A stretch of DNA of 64,000 bases from Paenibacillus elgii NBRC 100335 (lineage in GTDB: Bacteria > Bacillota > Bacilli > Paenibacillales > NBRC-103111): the NCBI RefSeq assembly GCF_004000865.1, contig NZ_BIMB01000027.1, forward strand, positions 1-64,000, in the 5' to 3' direction. Under the pieces are notes generated by a model. It saw nothing but the letters and a program-made list of their open reading frames with translations. It was not told the DNA's origin and searched no databases. The stretch's first letter is position 1. Each line of letters starts with the position of its first letter. This document shows, one piece after another, positions 44,813 to 53,842 of this stretch. A program made the translations under genes and the position numbers.

Positions 44813-45832
44813 ATGAAATGGGAAATGCTGCCGGCGCCGCGAGATGGCGGCTTTCGGATGGAAGGGTATTGGGTATGGTGCGGTTCCGTCGTGCAAGGAG
44901 AGGACGGAAAATATCATATGTTCGCTTCGCGCTGGCCGAAGTCGCTCCCGATGCATCCGGGCTGGCTTCTGCAATCCGAGGTGGTCCGTGCCGTGTCGGA
45001 TACGCCGGAAGGGCCATATGTTTTTCAGGAAGTCATGCTGCCTGCCCGCGGCGCCCAATATTGGGATGGGCGCAGTACGCACAATCCTCACATCGTGAAG
45101 CATAAAGACCGGTATTTGCTGTTTTATATGGGTTCGACGCATCCGCTCAGCGATCCTGATCCGGAAACGTTCGAAGGCCTGAACGATCCTCGGACTATCG
45201 TGGCACGAGCGAACAAGCGCATCGGCCTCGCCACGGCAACCAGCGTATTCGGTCCGTGGACCCGGCGGGACGCTCCGATTCTCGACGTGCGGCCCGGCAA
45301 GTTCGACAGCTTCCTGACGTCCAATCCGGCGCCGAGCGTCGGCGAGGACGGCTCCGTGCTGCTGATCTATAAAGCGCGGCGGTATGAAGGCAACGTTCAC
45401 GGCAAAATGACCATCGGCGCGGCTGCGGCCGATCATTACGAAGGCCCGTACCGGGTGCTGCAGGAAACGCCCGTTTTTCCGCCGGAGCGGTTCCACCTCG
45501 AAGATCCGTTTATTTGGCGGACCGAGGAGGGCTACGAATTGATTGCCAAAGATATGGACGGCACCGTCTGCGGCGAAAAATACGGCGGCATCCGCGCGCA
45601 TTCCCGGGACGGGCTGAATTGGGAAGTAAGCGAGGAGCCCCAAGCGTACTCGCGTACCGTTGTCTGGGATGACGGGACGGTGACGACGCTCGGCAATCTG
45701 GAGCGGCCGTTTCTGCTTTTTGATGCGAACGGCAAGCCCACGCATCTGTTTGCCGCGGTATCGGACGGCGTAAAGGGCTTTTCGGATTGCAGCAATACTT
45801 GGAATCAGGTATTTCCCTTAAAGACGACATAG
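44813..45832 (+). CDS. Five-bladed beta-propeller glycosidase (GH43-like)
   Basis: A 339-residue cytoplasmic protein without signal peptide. WVWCGSVVQGEDGKYHMFAS, STHNPHIVKHKDRYLLFYMG, FLTSNPAPSVGEDGSVLLIY and HLEDPFIWRTEEGYELIAKD are blades of a GH43/GH32-type propeller, the last with an acidic residue in an active-site-like place. It may cleave or phosphorolyse an oligosaccharide. AraC regulator upstream and GH31 enzyme downstream form one cluster. The precise family (GH43, GH130 or unassigned) is uncertain. Confidence 0.72.
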   Translation: MKWEMLPAPRDGGFRMEGYWVWCGSVVQGEDGKYHMFASRWPKSLPMHPGWLLQSEVVRAVSDTPEGPYVFQEVMLPARGAQYWDGRSTHNPHIVKHKDRYLLFYMGSTHPLSDPDPETFEGLNDPRTIVARANKRIGLATATSVFGPWTRRDAPILDVRPGKFDSFLTSNPAPSVGEDGSVLLIYKARRYEGNVHGKMTIGAAAADHYEGPYRVLQETPVFPPERFHLEDPFIWRTEEGYELIAKDMDGTVCGEKYGGIRAHSRDGLNWEVSEEPQAYSRTVVWDDGTVTTLGNLERPFLLFDANGKPTHLFAAVSDGVKGFSDCSNTWNQVFPLKTT

Positions 45833-45873
45833 CCGGGGATATAGGATAAAAATCGGACCAAGGAGAGAAGCAA

Positions 45874-47970
45874 ATGACAGAATCGACATTGAGCTGGCAG
45901 GCGGTAGCTCCGGGAATATGGCGGCTGAAGGCGGGACAGCCTACGATACTGTCTCCCGCTTCGGTCATGAACCGGACTCCCAAAACGGCGGCTTTGCAAT
46001 CGATGGGCGAAGCCGAATTCCCGTTCGATGCGGCGGATGTGAAAATCGAGCGGGTCGGCGGCCGTATCGTCGTGGCACTGCCGCTCGGAAGCGAGGAGTC
46101 GCTGTACGGACTGGGCCTGCAGCTGCTGAAGCTGAATCACCGCGGGCGGACGCGTTATTTGCGCGTCAACAGCGACCCGAAGCAGGATACGGGGGAGACG
46201 CATGCGCCCGTTCCGTTCTATGTATCCAGCAGAGGCTACGGGGTATATGCGGATACGTCCCGCATCGTGACGCTGTGCTGCGGCTCGTCGGTTCGGTTCG
46301 ATAGCGGCCTGTCCGGGAACGCGAAGGATCGCAACCGTGATTCGTCGTGGAAAGCGACGCCTGTGAGCGACCGGGTGGAAATTACGGTGGCCGACGAGGG
46401 GGTAGACGTTTATGTTTTCGCCGGACCGACGCCGCTGGACGCCGTTCGCCGCTATAACCTGTATTTCGGCGGCGGCGCACTTCCTCCGCGCTGGGGGCTT
46501 GGCTTCTGGCACCGGGTGCCCAAAAGCTACACGGCCGACGAGGTGCGCGCGGAAGCGGCGGCATTCCGGGAACGGGGCATTCCGTGCGATGTCATCGGAC
46601 TGGAGCCGGGCTGGCACACCCGCAGCTACCCGGTAACGTACGAATGGAACCGGGAGCTGTTTCCCGATCCGGAGCAATTTGTCCGGGACCTGGAGAAGGA
46701 CGGCTTCAAAATCAACCTGTGGGAGCACCCGTACGTGTCGCCGGATGCGGCCATTTACGAGGCGCTTCGGCCGCTTTCCGGCTCCCACACGGTATGGCAC
46801 GGGCTGGCGCCGGACTATACGCTGCCTGAGGCGCAGGCGATATATACGGAACAACACGAACGCGAGCACGTGAAGATCGGCGTATCCGGCTACAAGCTGG
46901 ACGAATGCGACGGCAGCGAGCTGACCCGCAATTCGTGGATGTTCCCTGCGCATGCAAGCTTCCCGTCAGGCTGCGACGGCGAGCAACTGCGGCAGCTGTA
47001 CGGCTTGCTGCTTCAGAAAATGACCGACGATCTGTACCGCTCCCATAACCGTCGGACGTACGGCTTGGTTCGTGCTTCCGCAGGCGTCGCTTCGTCGCTT
47101 CCTTATGTGCTTTATTCTGATCTGTACGATCACCGCGACTATGTCCGTGCGTTGTGCAATTCGGGCTTCAGCGGCTTGCTCTGGACGCCCGAGGTGCGAA
47201 AAGCGCGGAGCAGCGAGGATTGGGTCCGCCGGATGCAGACCGTGTGCTTCTCGCCGCTTGCCATGCTGAATGCATGGGCTGACGGGACGAAGCCGTGGTC
47301 GTTCCCCGAGGTCGAGCCCATCGTTACCCGTTACATTCGCTTGCGCATGCAATTGCTGCCCTATCTGTATTCGACCTTCGCCAGCTATTGGGCGGAGGGC
47401 GTGCCTCCGGTGAGGGCCATGGCTCTGGAAGCTGGCGTGTCCGTGCGTGCGCAGGCCGGCAGCGGCCGTTTCGACTCGGATGAATTCGCCTACGGGGGCG
47501 CAGCGGATAAAGAATGGGACGACCAATTCATGTTCGGCGATTCGCTGCTTGTCGCTCCGCTGTTTGAAGGGGAAACCGGGCGGACCGTTTATTTGCCGCA
47601 AGGCGGTTGGTACGACTTCGATACGGGGGAACGCTTCGAAGGCGGCCGAACGATTTACGTCCAACCGGGGCTTGAGAAGATTCCGGTGTTCGTGAAGGAC
47701 GGCGCGGTGATTCCGATGATGGCTGCCATGGACCATGCGCCGCGCGCCGGGGAGAAGATCGACCTGGAGCTGCACCATTACGGCACGAGTCCGGGCATGT
47801 TCCGGCTGTTCGACGACGACGGGGAAACGTTTGCCTACGAGAGAGGCGAGTACCGCTGGCGCACGGCCGAAGTCACCGTGGATGCCGAAGGCCGCAAAAG
47901 CGGCTCTGTCAGCGATACGGAAGCCGGCTGGTCCTCGGCGTTTGGCGATTTCGTGTGGGTGTTTCATTAA
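45874..47970 (+). CDS. GH31 alpha-glucosidase / alpha-xylosidase
   Basis: A 698-residue GH31 glycosidase. It has the N-terminal beta-sandwich (about 1-200), then a barrel with LPPRWGLGFWHRVPKSY, CDVIGLEPGWHTRSY, the nucleophile region YKLDECDGSEL near residue 342, and GFSGLLWTPEVRKARSSEDW. The C-terminal sheet domain has DDQFMFGDSLLVAPLFE and YLPQGGWYDFDTGERF. It hydrolyses alpha-linked glucosides or xylosides in the cytoplasm. The neighbouring GH43-like gene and AraC regulator suggest use of a plant hemicellulose fragment; linkage not determined. Confidence 0.87.
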   Translation: MTESTLSWQAVAPGIWRLKAGQPTILSPASVMNRTPKTAALQSMGEAEFPFDAADVKIERVGGRIVVALPLGSEESLYGLGLQLLKLNHRGRTRYLRVNSDPKQDTGETHAPVPFYVSSRGYGVYADTSRIVTLCCGSSVRFDSGLSGNAKDRNRDSSWKATPVSDRVEITVADEGVDVYVFAGPTPLDAVRRYNLYFGGGALPPRWGLGFWHRVPKSYTADEVRAEAAAFRERGIPCDVIGLEPGWHTRSYPVTYEWNRELFPDPEQFVRDLEKDGFKINLWEHPYVSPDAAIYEALRPLSGSHTVWHGLAPDYTLPEAQAIYTEQHEREHVKIGVSGYKLDECDGSELTRNSWMFPAHASFPSGCDGEQLRQLYGLLLQKMTDDLYRSHNRRTYGLVRASAGVASSLPYVLYSDLYDHRDYVRALCNSGFSGLLWTPEVRKARSSEDWVRRMQTVCFSPLAMLNAWADGTKPWSFPEVEPIVTRYIRLRMQLLPYLYSTFASYWAEGVPPVRAMALEAGVSVRAQAGSGRFDSDEFAYGGAADKEWDDQFMFGDSLLVAPLFEGETGRTVYLPQGGWYDFDTGERFEGGRTIYVQPGLEKIPVFVKDGAVIPMMAAMDHAPRAGEKIDLELHHYGTSPGMFRLFDDDGETFAYERGEYRWRTAEVTVDAEGRKSGSVSDTEAGWSSAFGDFVWVFH

Positions 47971-48005
47971 TGCAAAAAGGCGCCAAAGGGCGCCTTTTTT
48001 GCATG
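47970..48005. terminator. Bidirectional terminator between GH31 and HxlR genes
   Basis: ATGCAAAAAGGCGCC and GGCGCCTTTTTTGCAT form a near-perfect stem with A and T runs on both sides. Confidence 0.9.
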
Positions 48006-48008
48006 CGT

Positions 48009-48353
48009 TTATTTCGTAAGCGGATCGGCCGCCGGTTCCTCATCGAGCTCTATCCATACGCTCGTCCATTTCTCCATTTCCCGGAAGACAGGAGCCAGAG
48101 CACGGCCTTTGTCCGTGAGAGAATACTCGATGCGAACGGGGGTTTCCGGATACACGTCCCGCTTCACAATCCCCTCATGCTCCAACTCTTTTAACCGCTC
48201 CGATAGCAATCTACCGCTAATCTGAAGGGCCGTCTCGATGGTGCAGAACCGTTGAGGTCCCTTAAGCAGCTGATGGATAATGAGACCCGCCCATCGCTTG
48301 CTGACGATCCGCATGCCTTTTTCGAATCTGGGGCACACTGAAGTCTGATTCAT
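48009..48353 (-). CDS. HxlR-family regulator with N-terminal Cys (CatR/YodB-like)
   Basis: A 114-residue winged-helix protein. VCPRFEKGMRIVSKRWAGLI opens the HxlR domain; ISGRLLSERLKELEHEGIVK is the recognition part. Cys7 sits like the redox Cys of YodB and CatR, which sense quinones and diamide in B. subtilis. It is divergent from a ring-cleavage dioxygenase and a DoxX gene, the same types as the CatR target pair catDE. A perfect operator-like palindrome overlies the target promoter. Confidence 0.85.
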   Translation of the reverse strand: MNQTSVCPRFEKGMRIVSKRWAGLIIHQLLKGPQRFCTIETALQISGRLLSERLKELEHEGIVKRDVYPETPVRIEYSLTDKGRALAPVFREMEKWTSVWIELDEEPAADPLTK

Positions 48354-48431
48354 ATCCCGTCACCTCGCTATACCTCTATTATACCGTATGATTATCAAAA
48401 ATAATATAGTTGCAAACAAAAATATAGTTAC

Positions 48432-48476
48432 TTGACATAGATAAATTATCATTATATACTTACTTACATAAAGTAA
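48432..48476 (+). promoter_or_regulatory. Promoter and operator of the dioxygenase-doxX operon
   Basis: TTGACA and TATACT are exactly 17 bases apart. TTACTT-ACATA-AAGTAA (48460-48476), a perfect inverted repeat, lies directly after the -10 box, ideal for repression by the divergent HxlR protein. Confidence 0.75.
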
Positions 48477-48497
48477 CCTTATTACTTAGGGGGTAGC

Positions 48498-49262
48498 ATG
48501 ATGATTCCAGCTTTATTTCTAGCGCACGGCTCTCCGATGCTCGCGATCGAGCAGACGCCTTATACCGATTTTTTGGCGAAATTGGGCGAGCAGTACGAAC
48601 CCCGGGCGATTGTCATCTTTACGGCGCATTGGGAAAGCGAGACGTTGACGATTTCATCGACGGACGATATCTACGATACGATCTACGATTTCGGCGGATT
48701 CCCGGATGAACTGTATCAGGTCAAGTACCCGGCCAGAGGGTCCAAAGCGATCGCGGCGATGCTGGAGCAAAAGCTGACGGCAAACGGTATCGATGTCCGC
48801 ACCGATTCGGTCAGGGGACTCGATCACGGCTCTTGGACGCTGCTCCATCGCATGTATCCGAAGGCGGATATTCCGGTAGTCCAAGTATCAGTGAATCCTT
48901 ATCTTGACCCTGAGGGGCAATACCGGATCGGCGAGGCGATTCGCGGGCTGGGACGGGAAGGCATCCTGGTGATCGGCAGCGGGGTAACCGTGCACAATCT
49001 CCGGATGCTGAATTGGGGCCAGAAGACGCCGGAGCCATGGGCGGTTGCCTTCGACGACTGGCTGCTGGAGAAGCTGCAGTCCGGCGACTTGAATGCGTTG
49101 TTCCAGTATGCGGAGCAAGCCCCGTATGCCCGTCAAGCCGTGCCGAGAGCGGAGCATTTCGTGCCGCTGTTCATTGCGATGGGAAGCGGGGAAGGGCAAG
49201 CTCAGGTGATCCATCGGAGCTATGATTTAGGCACACTCAGCTATATGTGTTTGCAATTTTAA
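48498..49262 (+). CDS. Class III extradiol ring-cleavage dioxygenase (YgiD/LigB-like)
   Basis: A 254-residue enzyme of the DODA/YgiD group. Metal and catalytic His are seen in FLAHGSPMLA, FTAHWESET, GLDHGSWTLLH and EHFVPLFIAMG. It would open catechol-type rings with oxygen. GGGGG precedes two adjacent ATG codons; the first is used here. The divergent redox-type HxlR regulator and the following doxX gene suggest a role in detoxifying catechols and quinones. Substrate is not proven. Confidence 0.87.
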   Translation: MMIPALFLAHGSPMLAIEQTPYTDFLAKLGEQYEPRAIVIFTAHWESETLTISSTDDIYDTIYDFGGFPDELYQVKYPARGSKAIAAMLEQKLTANGIDVRTDSVRGLDHGSWTLLHRMYPKADIPVVQVSVNPYLDPEGQYRIGEAIRGLGREGILVIGSGVTVHNLRMLNWGQKTPEPWAVAFDDWLLEKLQSGDLNALFQYAEQAPYARQAVPRAEHFVPLFIAMGSGEGQAQVIHRSYDLGTLSYMCLQF

Positions 49263-49296
49263 CAATAACTATTTAGGAAATAAGGAGAGAGAACTT

Positions 49297-49716
49297 TTGA
49301 ATAAGAAATACGAGGTTAGTCTGCTGTTGATCCGTTTGGTGCTAGGCATTTCTTTTTTGGTTCATGGCGTGGTCAAATTTCAGAGCGGCATTGGCAACAT
49401 CGCCGGTTGGTTCGAAAGCATAGGTCTTCCGGGCTTCGCCGCTTATGTTGTAGCGATTATCGAGGTGGCCGGAGGAATCGCCCTGATTCTGGGCCTTGGC
49501 ACTCGGACCGTTTCTACTTTGTTCGCATTGCTCATGATCGGCGCGATCGTGAAGGCGAAATGGGCCGGCGGATTTTTGGGAAGTCCGCAGATGGCCGGGT
49601 ACGAATTGGATTTGGCGTTCTTCGTCATGGCGCTGGCTTTGGCCATAGCCGGCAGCTCGCTGCTGTCGCTAGGTAGCCTGTTGTCCGCAGGTAACTCGAA
49701 ACGTGCCGATGCATAA
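49297..49716 (+). CDS. DoxX-family membrane protein (CatD-like)
   Basis: A 139-residue protein with four helices. LLIRLVLGISFLVHGVVKFQ and GLPGFAAYVVAIIEVAGGIA are DoxX-family marks. The TTG start follows AAGGAGAGAG. It lies 34 bases after the dioxygenase gene and is probably cotranscribed. In B. subtilis CatD (DoxX) and CatE (dioxygenase) are cotranscribed for catechol and quinone resistance. Confidence 0.87.
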   Translation: MNKKYEVSLLLIRLVLGISFLVHGVVKFQSGIGNIAGWFESIGLPGFAAYVVAIIEVAGGIALILGLGTRTVSTLFALLMIGAIVKAKWAGGFLGSPQMAGYELDLAFFVMALALAIAGSSLLSLGSLLSAGNSKRADA

Positions 49717-49729
49717 ATAACAGAAGCGA

Positions 49730-49761
49730 AAAAGAAGCAGGTCTGCCGATCTGCTTCTTTT
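49730..49761 (+). terminator. Terminator of the dioxygenase-doxX operon
   Basis: A perfect 11-bp stem AAAAGAAGCAG / CTGCTTCTTTT with a 10-base loop. Confidence 0.85.
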
Positions 49762-49896
49762 GCATGCTCGAAAAGCAGTCTTTTCGACATCTTTATGATA
49801 TTCGAGTTATTTCGACAAAAAGATGTAGACGGTATATAGGCCTCGTAGGTATAATATAGAAAAGAAAAGGATCAAATTGGAAAGAAGGTAAAGACT

Positions 49897-52329
49897 ATGC
49901 AGCAAATGATCGGCACCTATGACTGGTTTTTGGTCTTTCTTTCCTATGTGATCTCGGTCCTGGCTTCCTATACCGCACTGGATATGGGCGGCAGAATCAA
50001 TGCGGCACGCGGACGTACCCGGTTAGTATGGCTTTGCGGCGGAGCGACGGCCATGGGGCTTGGGATCTGGTCGATGCATTTTGTTGGAATGCTTGCTTAC
50101 CGGATGCCGATGGAGGTCCATTACGACGTCTCCCTCGTTCTGCTTTCCATGGTATTTGCCGTCAGCGCTTCGTATATTGCCTTGGCTGCAGTTGGGGGCA
50201 GACATTTCGGATGGCGCAATTGGACTGTCGGCGGTCTGTTTATGGCTTTCGGCATCATAGGCATGCACTATACGGGATTGACGTCGATGAAGATGAACGC
50301 GGTCATTCAGTACCGTCCTTTGGTCTTGAGCCTATCCGTTGTTATCGCAGTGATCGCGTCCATGGCCGCGATGTGGCTGACCTATTATTTTCGCGATGAC
50401 ATTGGCAGATCACGCATTTACCGTAAAGTCGGCAGCGGCTTTGTAATGGGCGCGGCGATTTCGGGCATGCATTACACGGGCATGGGGGCAGCTCTCTTTA
50501 TCAGTCTGGATCATATGAATTGGATGAGCAACGAGCTGAGCGTGGAAACGTCGTTGATCGCCTATGTAATCGGCATGATGACGCTATTGGTGCTAGGGAT
50601 TGCGCTTGTGACATCATTCGTGGACAAAAGGCTGGCGCACCATGCGGCCAAGCTTCACGAAAGCGAGCAGCATTTTCAATCGCTGTTTGATTATAATACG
50701 GATGCGGTGTTTTCCATTGATCTGGAAGGGCGATTCATCGCCGCGAATCCGGCGGTCGAGGCGATTACGGGCTATTCGGCGGAGGAGACCGTGGGACGCA
50801 GCTTAAGCCGCATTTCGGAGCTTTGGAGTACCGATGAGCTGAACTGGAGGTTTGCGGAATCTGTAAAGGGCATCCCCCAAAAGTTTGAAATGACCATCAA
50901 GCATAAACAGGGGAAATCCATAGATCTCAGCGTTACCTGCGTTCCCATTGTCGTGAACCGGGAGGTCACCGGTCTGTTCGGGATATGTCAAGACATCACG
51001 GAAAAGAAACAAGCGGAGCGCCGGATTAACGACCTTGCCTATCGGGACGATCTGACAGGGATGCCGAACCGCCGTTATTTGCTGGAAACGCTGAACGGAC
51101 TGACGGAGGCGGAAGAAGAAATCGAAAGGGCGCTTCTGGTCATCGATATCGACCGCTTCAAGCTGATCAACGACTCCATCGGGCAAAAGCAAGGGGACAA
51201 GCTGCTGCGGCAGCTGTCGGACCGTCTGCACCACACCGCTGACGAAGGTAAGGTCATCGCGCGAATCGGCAGCGACGAGTTTGCCGTGCTGCTGTGCGGA
51301 ATTGAGGGAGGAGAGAGCGAAGCGGCTGCGGAAGCGCTGCAGCTTCACGAACGGCTCCAGCGTCCCTTCACGCTGGGAGCGCACAAAGTACACCTCAGCC
51401 TCACCATCGGCTACGCGGTGCAGTCTGTCGCCGCTAACGGGGAAATGCTGCTGAAGCATGCCGATTCCGCGTTGTTTTATTCCAAAAAGCAGGGGCGCAA
51501 CCGGATACAGGCTTATTCCTCGGAAATGGACGAAGCGTCCGAACAGAAGCTGGCGCTTGAGAACGGCTTGCGCCTTGCGCTGGAGCGGGACGAGTTCGAG
51601 GTGCATTATCAGCCGCAGGTGAATATGCAGGGGCAGGTGATCGGGGCCGAGGCGCTCGTGCGCTGGCGGCACCCCGAGCAGGGCCTCGTATCGCCGGGCT
51701 TATTCATCCCGGTTGCCGAGGAAAGCGGGCTGATCCATCTGATCGGCGAACGCGTGCTGCGCATGGCCTGCCGGCAAAACAAATTGTGGCAGGAAGCCGG
51801 ATTCCCGCCGATGCCCGTTTCCGTCAACCTGTCGAACAAGCAGTTCGAGCAGCCGCATTTGATCGAAACGATCCGGGAAGCGCTGCAGGAATCGGGCCTG
51901 GAGCCAAAATATCTCGATTTGGAAATTACGGAAAGCATGATGGCCGCGGACGCGAACAATGCGGAAACGACGCTGCGCCGGCTGAAGCAAATCGGCGTAC
52001 AGGTCAGCATGGACGATTTTGGCACGGGCTACAGCTCGCTCAGCTATTTGAACCGGTTCCCGATCGACAAGCTGAAAATCGATCAATCGTTCGTACGCGA
52101 CATTGCCCACGAGTCCAGCGGGGCGTCGATTGTCGCTACGATCGTAGCCATGTCGCACCATCTCGGCCTGCAGGTCATCGCGGAAGGCGTGGAGACACAG
52201 GAGCAGATCGACTTTTTACGCGACAAAAAATGCGATCTGGTGCAAGGCTACTATTACAGCCCGCCGCTGCCGCCGGATGATTTTGAGCGATATTTGCAAA
52301 ACATGGCCCGTTCGGCTGAGCCTGCGTAA
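49897..52329 (+). CDS. MHYT-PAS-GGDEF-EAL membrane protein (c-di-GMP turnover)
   Basis: An 810-residue signalling protein. The MHYT sensor has seven helices with motifs SMHFVGM, GMHYTGL and GMHYTGM (1-245) and may bind copper and sense a gas. PAS is at about 262-375. The GGDEF domain (385-550) reads GSDEF, with Ser in place of the second Gly. The EAL domain (about 560-800) has EALVRWRHP, LEITES, DDFGTGYSSL and KIDQSF and looks intact. It likely degrades c-di-GMP; cyclase activity is doubtful. A c-di-GMP riboswitch lies directly downstream. Confidence 0.92.
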   Translation: MQQMIGTYDWFLVFLSYVISVLASYTALDMGGRINAARGRTRLVWLCGGATAMGLGIWSMHFVGMLAYRMPMEVHYDVSLVLLSMVFAVSASYIALAAVGGRHFGWRNWTVGGLFMAFGIIGMHYTGLTSMKMNAVIQYRPLVLSLSVVIAVIASMAAMWLTYYFRDDIGRSRIYRKVGSGFVMGAAISGMHYTGMGAALFISLDHMNWMSNELSVETSLIAYVIGMMTLLVLGIALVTSFVDKRLAHHAAKLHESEQHFQSLFDYNTDAVFSIDLEGRFIAANPAVEAITGYSAEETVGRSLSRISELWSTDELNWRFAESVKGIPQKFEMTIKHKQGKSIDLSVTCVPIVVNREVTGLFGICQDITEKKQAERRINDLAYRDDLTGMPNRRYLLETLNGLTEAEEEIERALLVIDIDRFKLINDSIGQKQGDKLLRQLSDRLHHTADEGKVIARIGSDEFAVLLCGIEGGESEAAAEALQLHERLQRPFTLGAHKVHLSLTIGYAVQSVAANGEMLLKHADSALFYSKKQGRNRIQAYSSEMDEASEQKLALENGLRLALERDEFEVHYQPQVNMQGQVIGAEALVRWRHPEQGLVSPGLFIPVAEESGLIHLIGERVLRMACRQNKLWQEAGFPPMPVSVNLSNKQFEQPHLIETIREALQESGLEPKYLDLEITESMMAADANNAETTLRRLKQIGVQVSMDDFGTGYSSLSYLNRFPIDKLKIDQSFVRDIAHESSGASIVATIVAMSHHLGLQVIAEGVETQEQIDFLRDKKCDLVQGYYYSPPLPPDDFERYLQNMARSAEPA

Positions 52330-52339
52330 CTCATAAGCC

Positions 52340-52396
52340 TAAGACCTCTCAATCGTAATTCTTCAACGGCGGGGATGTTGCGAAGAGGTCTTATTT
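52340..52396 (+). terminator. Hairpin after the GGDEF-EAL gene
   Basis: A perfect 10-bp stem TAAGACCTCT / AGAGGTCTTA with a long loop. The T tail is weak. Confidence 0.55.
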
Positions 52397-52406
52397 GGCG
52401 TTATGC

Positions 52407-52435
52407 TTGTATTTTTTCTACCAGATGCTTATAAT
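52407..52435 (+). promoter_or_regulatory. Promoter of the riboswitch-CheY unit
   Basis: TTGTAT and TATAAT are separated by 17 bases. The expected transcript starts about 20 bases before the riboswitch core. Confidence 0.75.
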
Positions 52436-52460
52436 ACAATTTACAATCGTTTTTTGTCAC

Positions 52461-52540
52461 AGACATGGCAAACTTGGCGAAAGTCAAGGACGCAAAGCTA
52501 TAGGGACTAAGGTGTATCACGATGTCAGCCAGCTGCCGAA
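52461..52540 (+). promoter_or_regulatory. c-di-GMP-I (GEMM-I) riboswitch
   Basis: The core matches the class: GGCAAACTTGGCGAAAGTCA, then AGGACGCAAAGC, GGGACTAAGG and GCCAGCTGCCG, with the GAAA tetraloop and its receptor-like region in the right order. The aptamer binds c-di-GMP and controls the CheY-like gene downstream through the hairpin that follows. Confidence 0.9.
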
Positions 52541-52564
52541 GGACAAGAGGAAATAGTCGAACAC

Positions 52565-52602
52565 GGCCTCCCTTTTGGCATTTGGGGCGGTCTTATTTTT
52601 TT
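52565..52602 (+). terminator. Terminator-like expression platform of the riboswitch
   Basis: GGCCTCCC / GGGGCGGTC (one mismatch) followed by TTATTTTTTT, between the aptamer and the CheY-like start. On or off logic cannot be decided by eye. Confidence 0.6.
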
Positions 52603-52635
52603 ATGTACAAAAACAACGGGTGGGGGCAGTTCGGC

Positions 52636-52998
52636 GTGAAAAAAATCTTGATCGTGGACGATTCGCTATTCATGCGAATGATACTGAGAAACGTAATTCA
52701 GGAATTGGGTTACGAAACGGTAGCCGAGGCGAGCAATGGACTGGAAGCGCTGACATTATACTCTGAATTGAAGCCGGATCTTGTTACGCTTGACATTACG
52801 ATGCCCGAGATGGATGGGATCACGGCACTGGAAGAGATCAAGAATATGGACCCCGACGCAAAAGTAATCATGGTGTCCGCTATGGGCCAGCAGGCGCTGT
52901 TGATTCGGGCCGTCTCGATGGGAGCAAGCGACTTTATCGTCAAGCCGTTCAGCAAGGACCGGGTCCGGGAGGCTTTGAAAAAGGCGTTTGCGAGCTAG
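52636..52998 (+). CDS. CheY-like single-domain response regulator
   Basis: A 120-residue receiver domain: ILIVDDSLFM (acidic pocket), LVTLDITMPEMDG (phosphoacceptor Asp near residue 54), IMVSAMG (Thr/Ser switch position is Ser) and FIVKPFSK (Lys). There is no output domain. The GTG after GGGTGGGGG gives a normal CheY start. Placed behind a c-di-GMP riboswitch, it probably couples c-di-GMP level to motility or another phosphorelay. Confidence 0.9.
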   Translation: MKKILIVDDSLFMRMILRNVIQELGYETVAEASNGLEALTLYSELKPDLVTLDITMPEMDGITALEEIKNMDPDAKVIMVSAMGQQALLIRAVSMGASDFIVKPFSKDRVREALKKAFAS

Positions 52999-53025
52999 GA
53001 TTGACGATGCATAGGTGCAGCTGCG

Positions 53026-53059
53026 AAAGGAGCCGTCAGGAACGGCTACCTTTCTTTTT
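53026..53059 (+). terminator. Terminator of the CheY-like gene
   Basis: AAAGG-AGCCGT and ACGGCT-CCTTT arms with one bulge, followed by a T run. Confidence 0.85.
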
Positions 53060-53134
53060 GAGTTTCACGTCTTCTCTTTGGTACAATAGAATTCGTAAAA
53101 GCTACTATTCGAATCAAAAGAAGGAGCTGGTCGC

Positions 53135-53824
53135 ATGGAGATTTGGTATCATGGTCATTCCTGTGTTCAATTGACTCACGGAGGGCATTCCTTAATCATC
53201 GATCCGTTTATTTCCGGGAACCGTCTGGCGACAACCAAGCCCGAGGATGTGAAGGCGGAATATGTCCTTCTTACCCATGGCCATCCCGACCACATTCTCG
53301 ATACCGTACCCATCGCCAAAAGCAATCATGCAACGGTCATTGCAACGTTTGAGCTGGCGACTTACATGAGCTGGCAAGGTTTGAACACCTTCGCGATGAA
53401 TATCGGCGGCAGAACGTCGATCGGATTTGCGGAGATCGAGATGATTCAAGCGTTTCACAGCTCGGGAATCGTGCTGGAAGAAGAAAAAAAGATCATTTAT
53501 GGCGGCATGCCCGGCGGATATGTGATCAAGTGGGACGGGCTGACGATTCTTCACAGCGGGGACACCGCGTTATTCTCCGATATGAAGCTGATCGGTCAGC
53601 GCCACAAAATCGATCTGGCATTCCTGCCGATCGGCGACGTATTTACGATGGGACCGGACGATGCGGCTCAGGCCGCCGAGTGGCTGGGCGCGAAAGCGGT
53701 CGTGCCGCTTCATTTCAATACGTTCCCGCCGATCGTTCAGGATGCGGATCGTTTCGCCGCCGGACTTCGGGATAAAGGCATCCAGAGCCAGGTGCTGCAG
53801 CCGGGAGAAAAACTTACGTTATAG
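53135..53824 (+). CDS. UPF0173 metal-dependent hydrolase (YtkL-like)
   Basis: A 229-residue metallo-beta-lactamase-fold protein. [10 protein letters not shown] and [11 protein letters not shown] open the domain; [12 protein letters not shown] is the HxHxDH metal motif (with Pro at the fourth position), and [15 protein letters not shown] and [12 protein letters not shown] give further ligands. The family is conserved in Firmicutes but its substrate is unknown. AAGGAG precedes the ATG. A GNAT gene follows 18 bases later. Confidence 0.9.
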   Translation: MEIWYHGHSCVQLTHGGHSLIIDPFISGNRLATTKPEDVKAEYVLLTHGHPDHILDTVPIAKSNHATVIATFELATYMSWQGLNTFAMNIGGRTSIGFAEIEMIQAFHSSGIVLEEEKKIIYGGMPGGYVIKWDGLTILHSGDTALFSDMKLIGQRHKIDLAFLPIGDVFTMGPDDAAQAAEWLGAKAVVPLHFNTFPPIVQDADRFAAGLRDKGIQSQVLQPGEKLTL

Positions 53825-53842
53825 CTTGGGGGAAAAGACATC

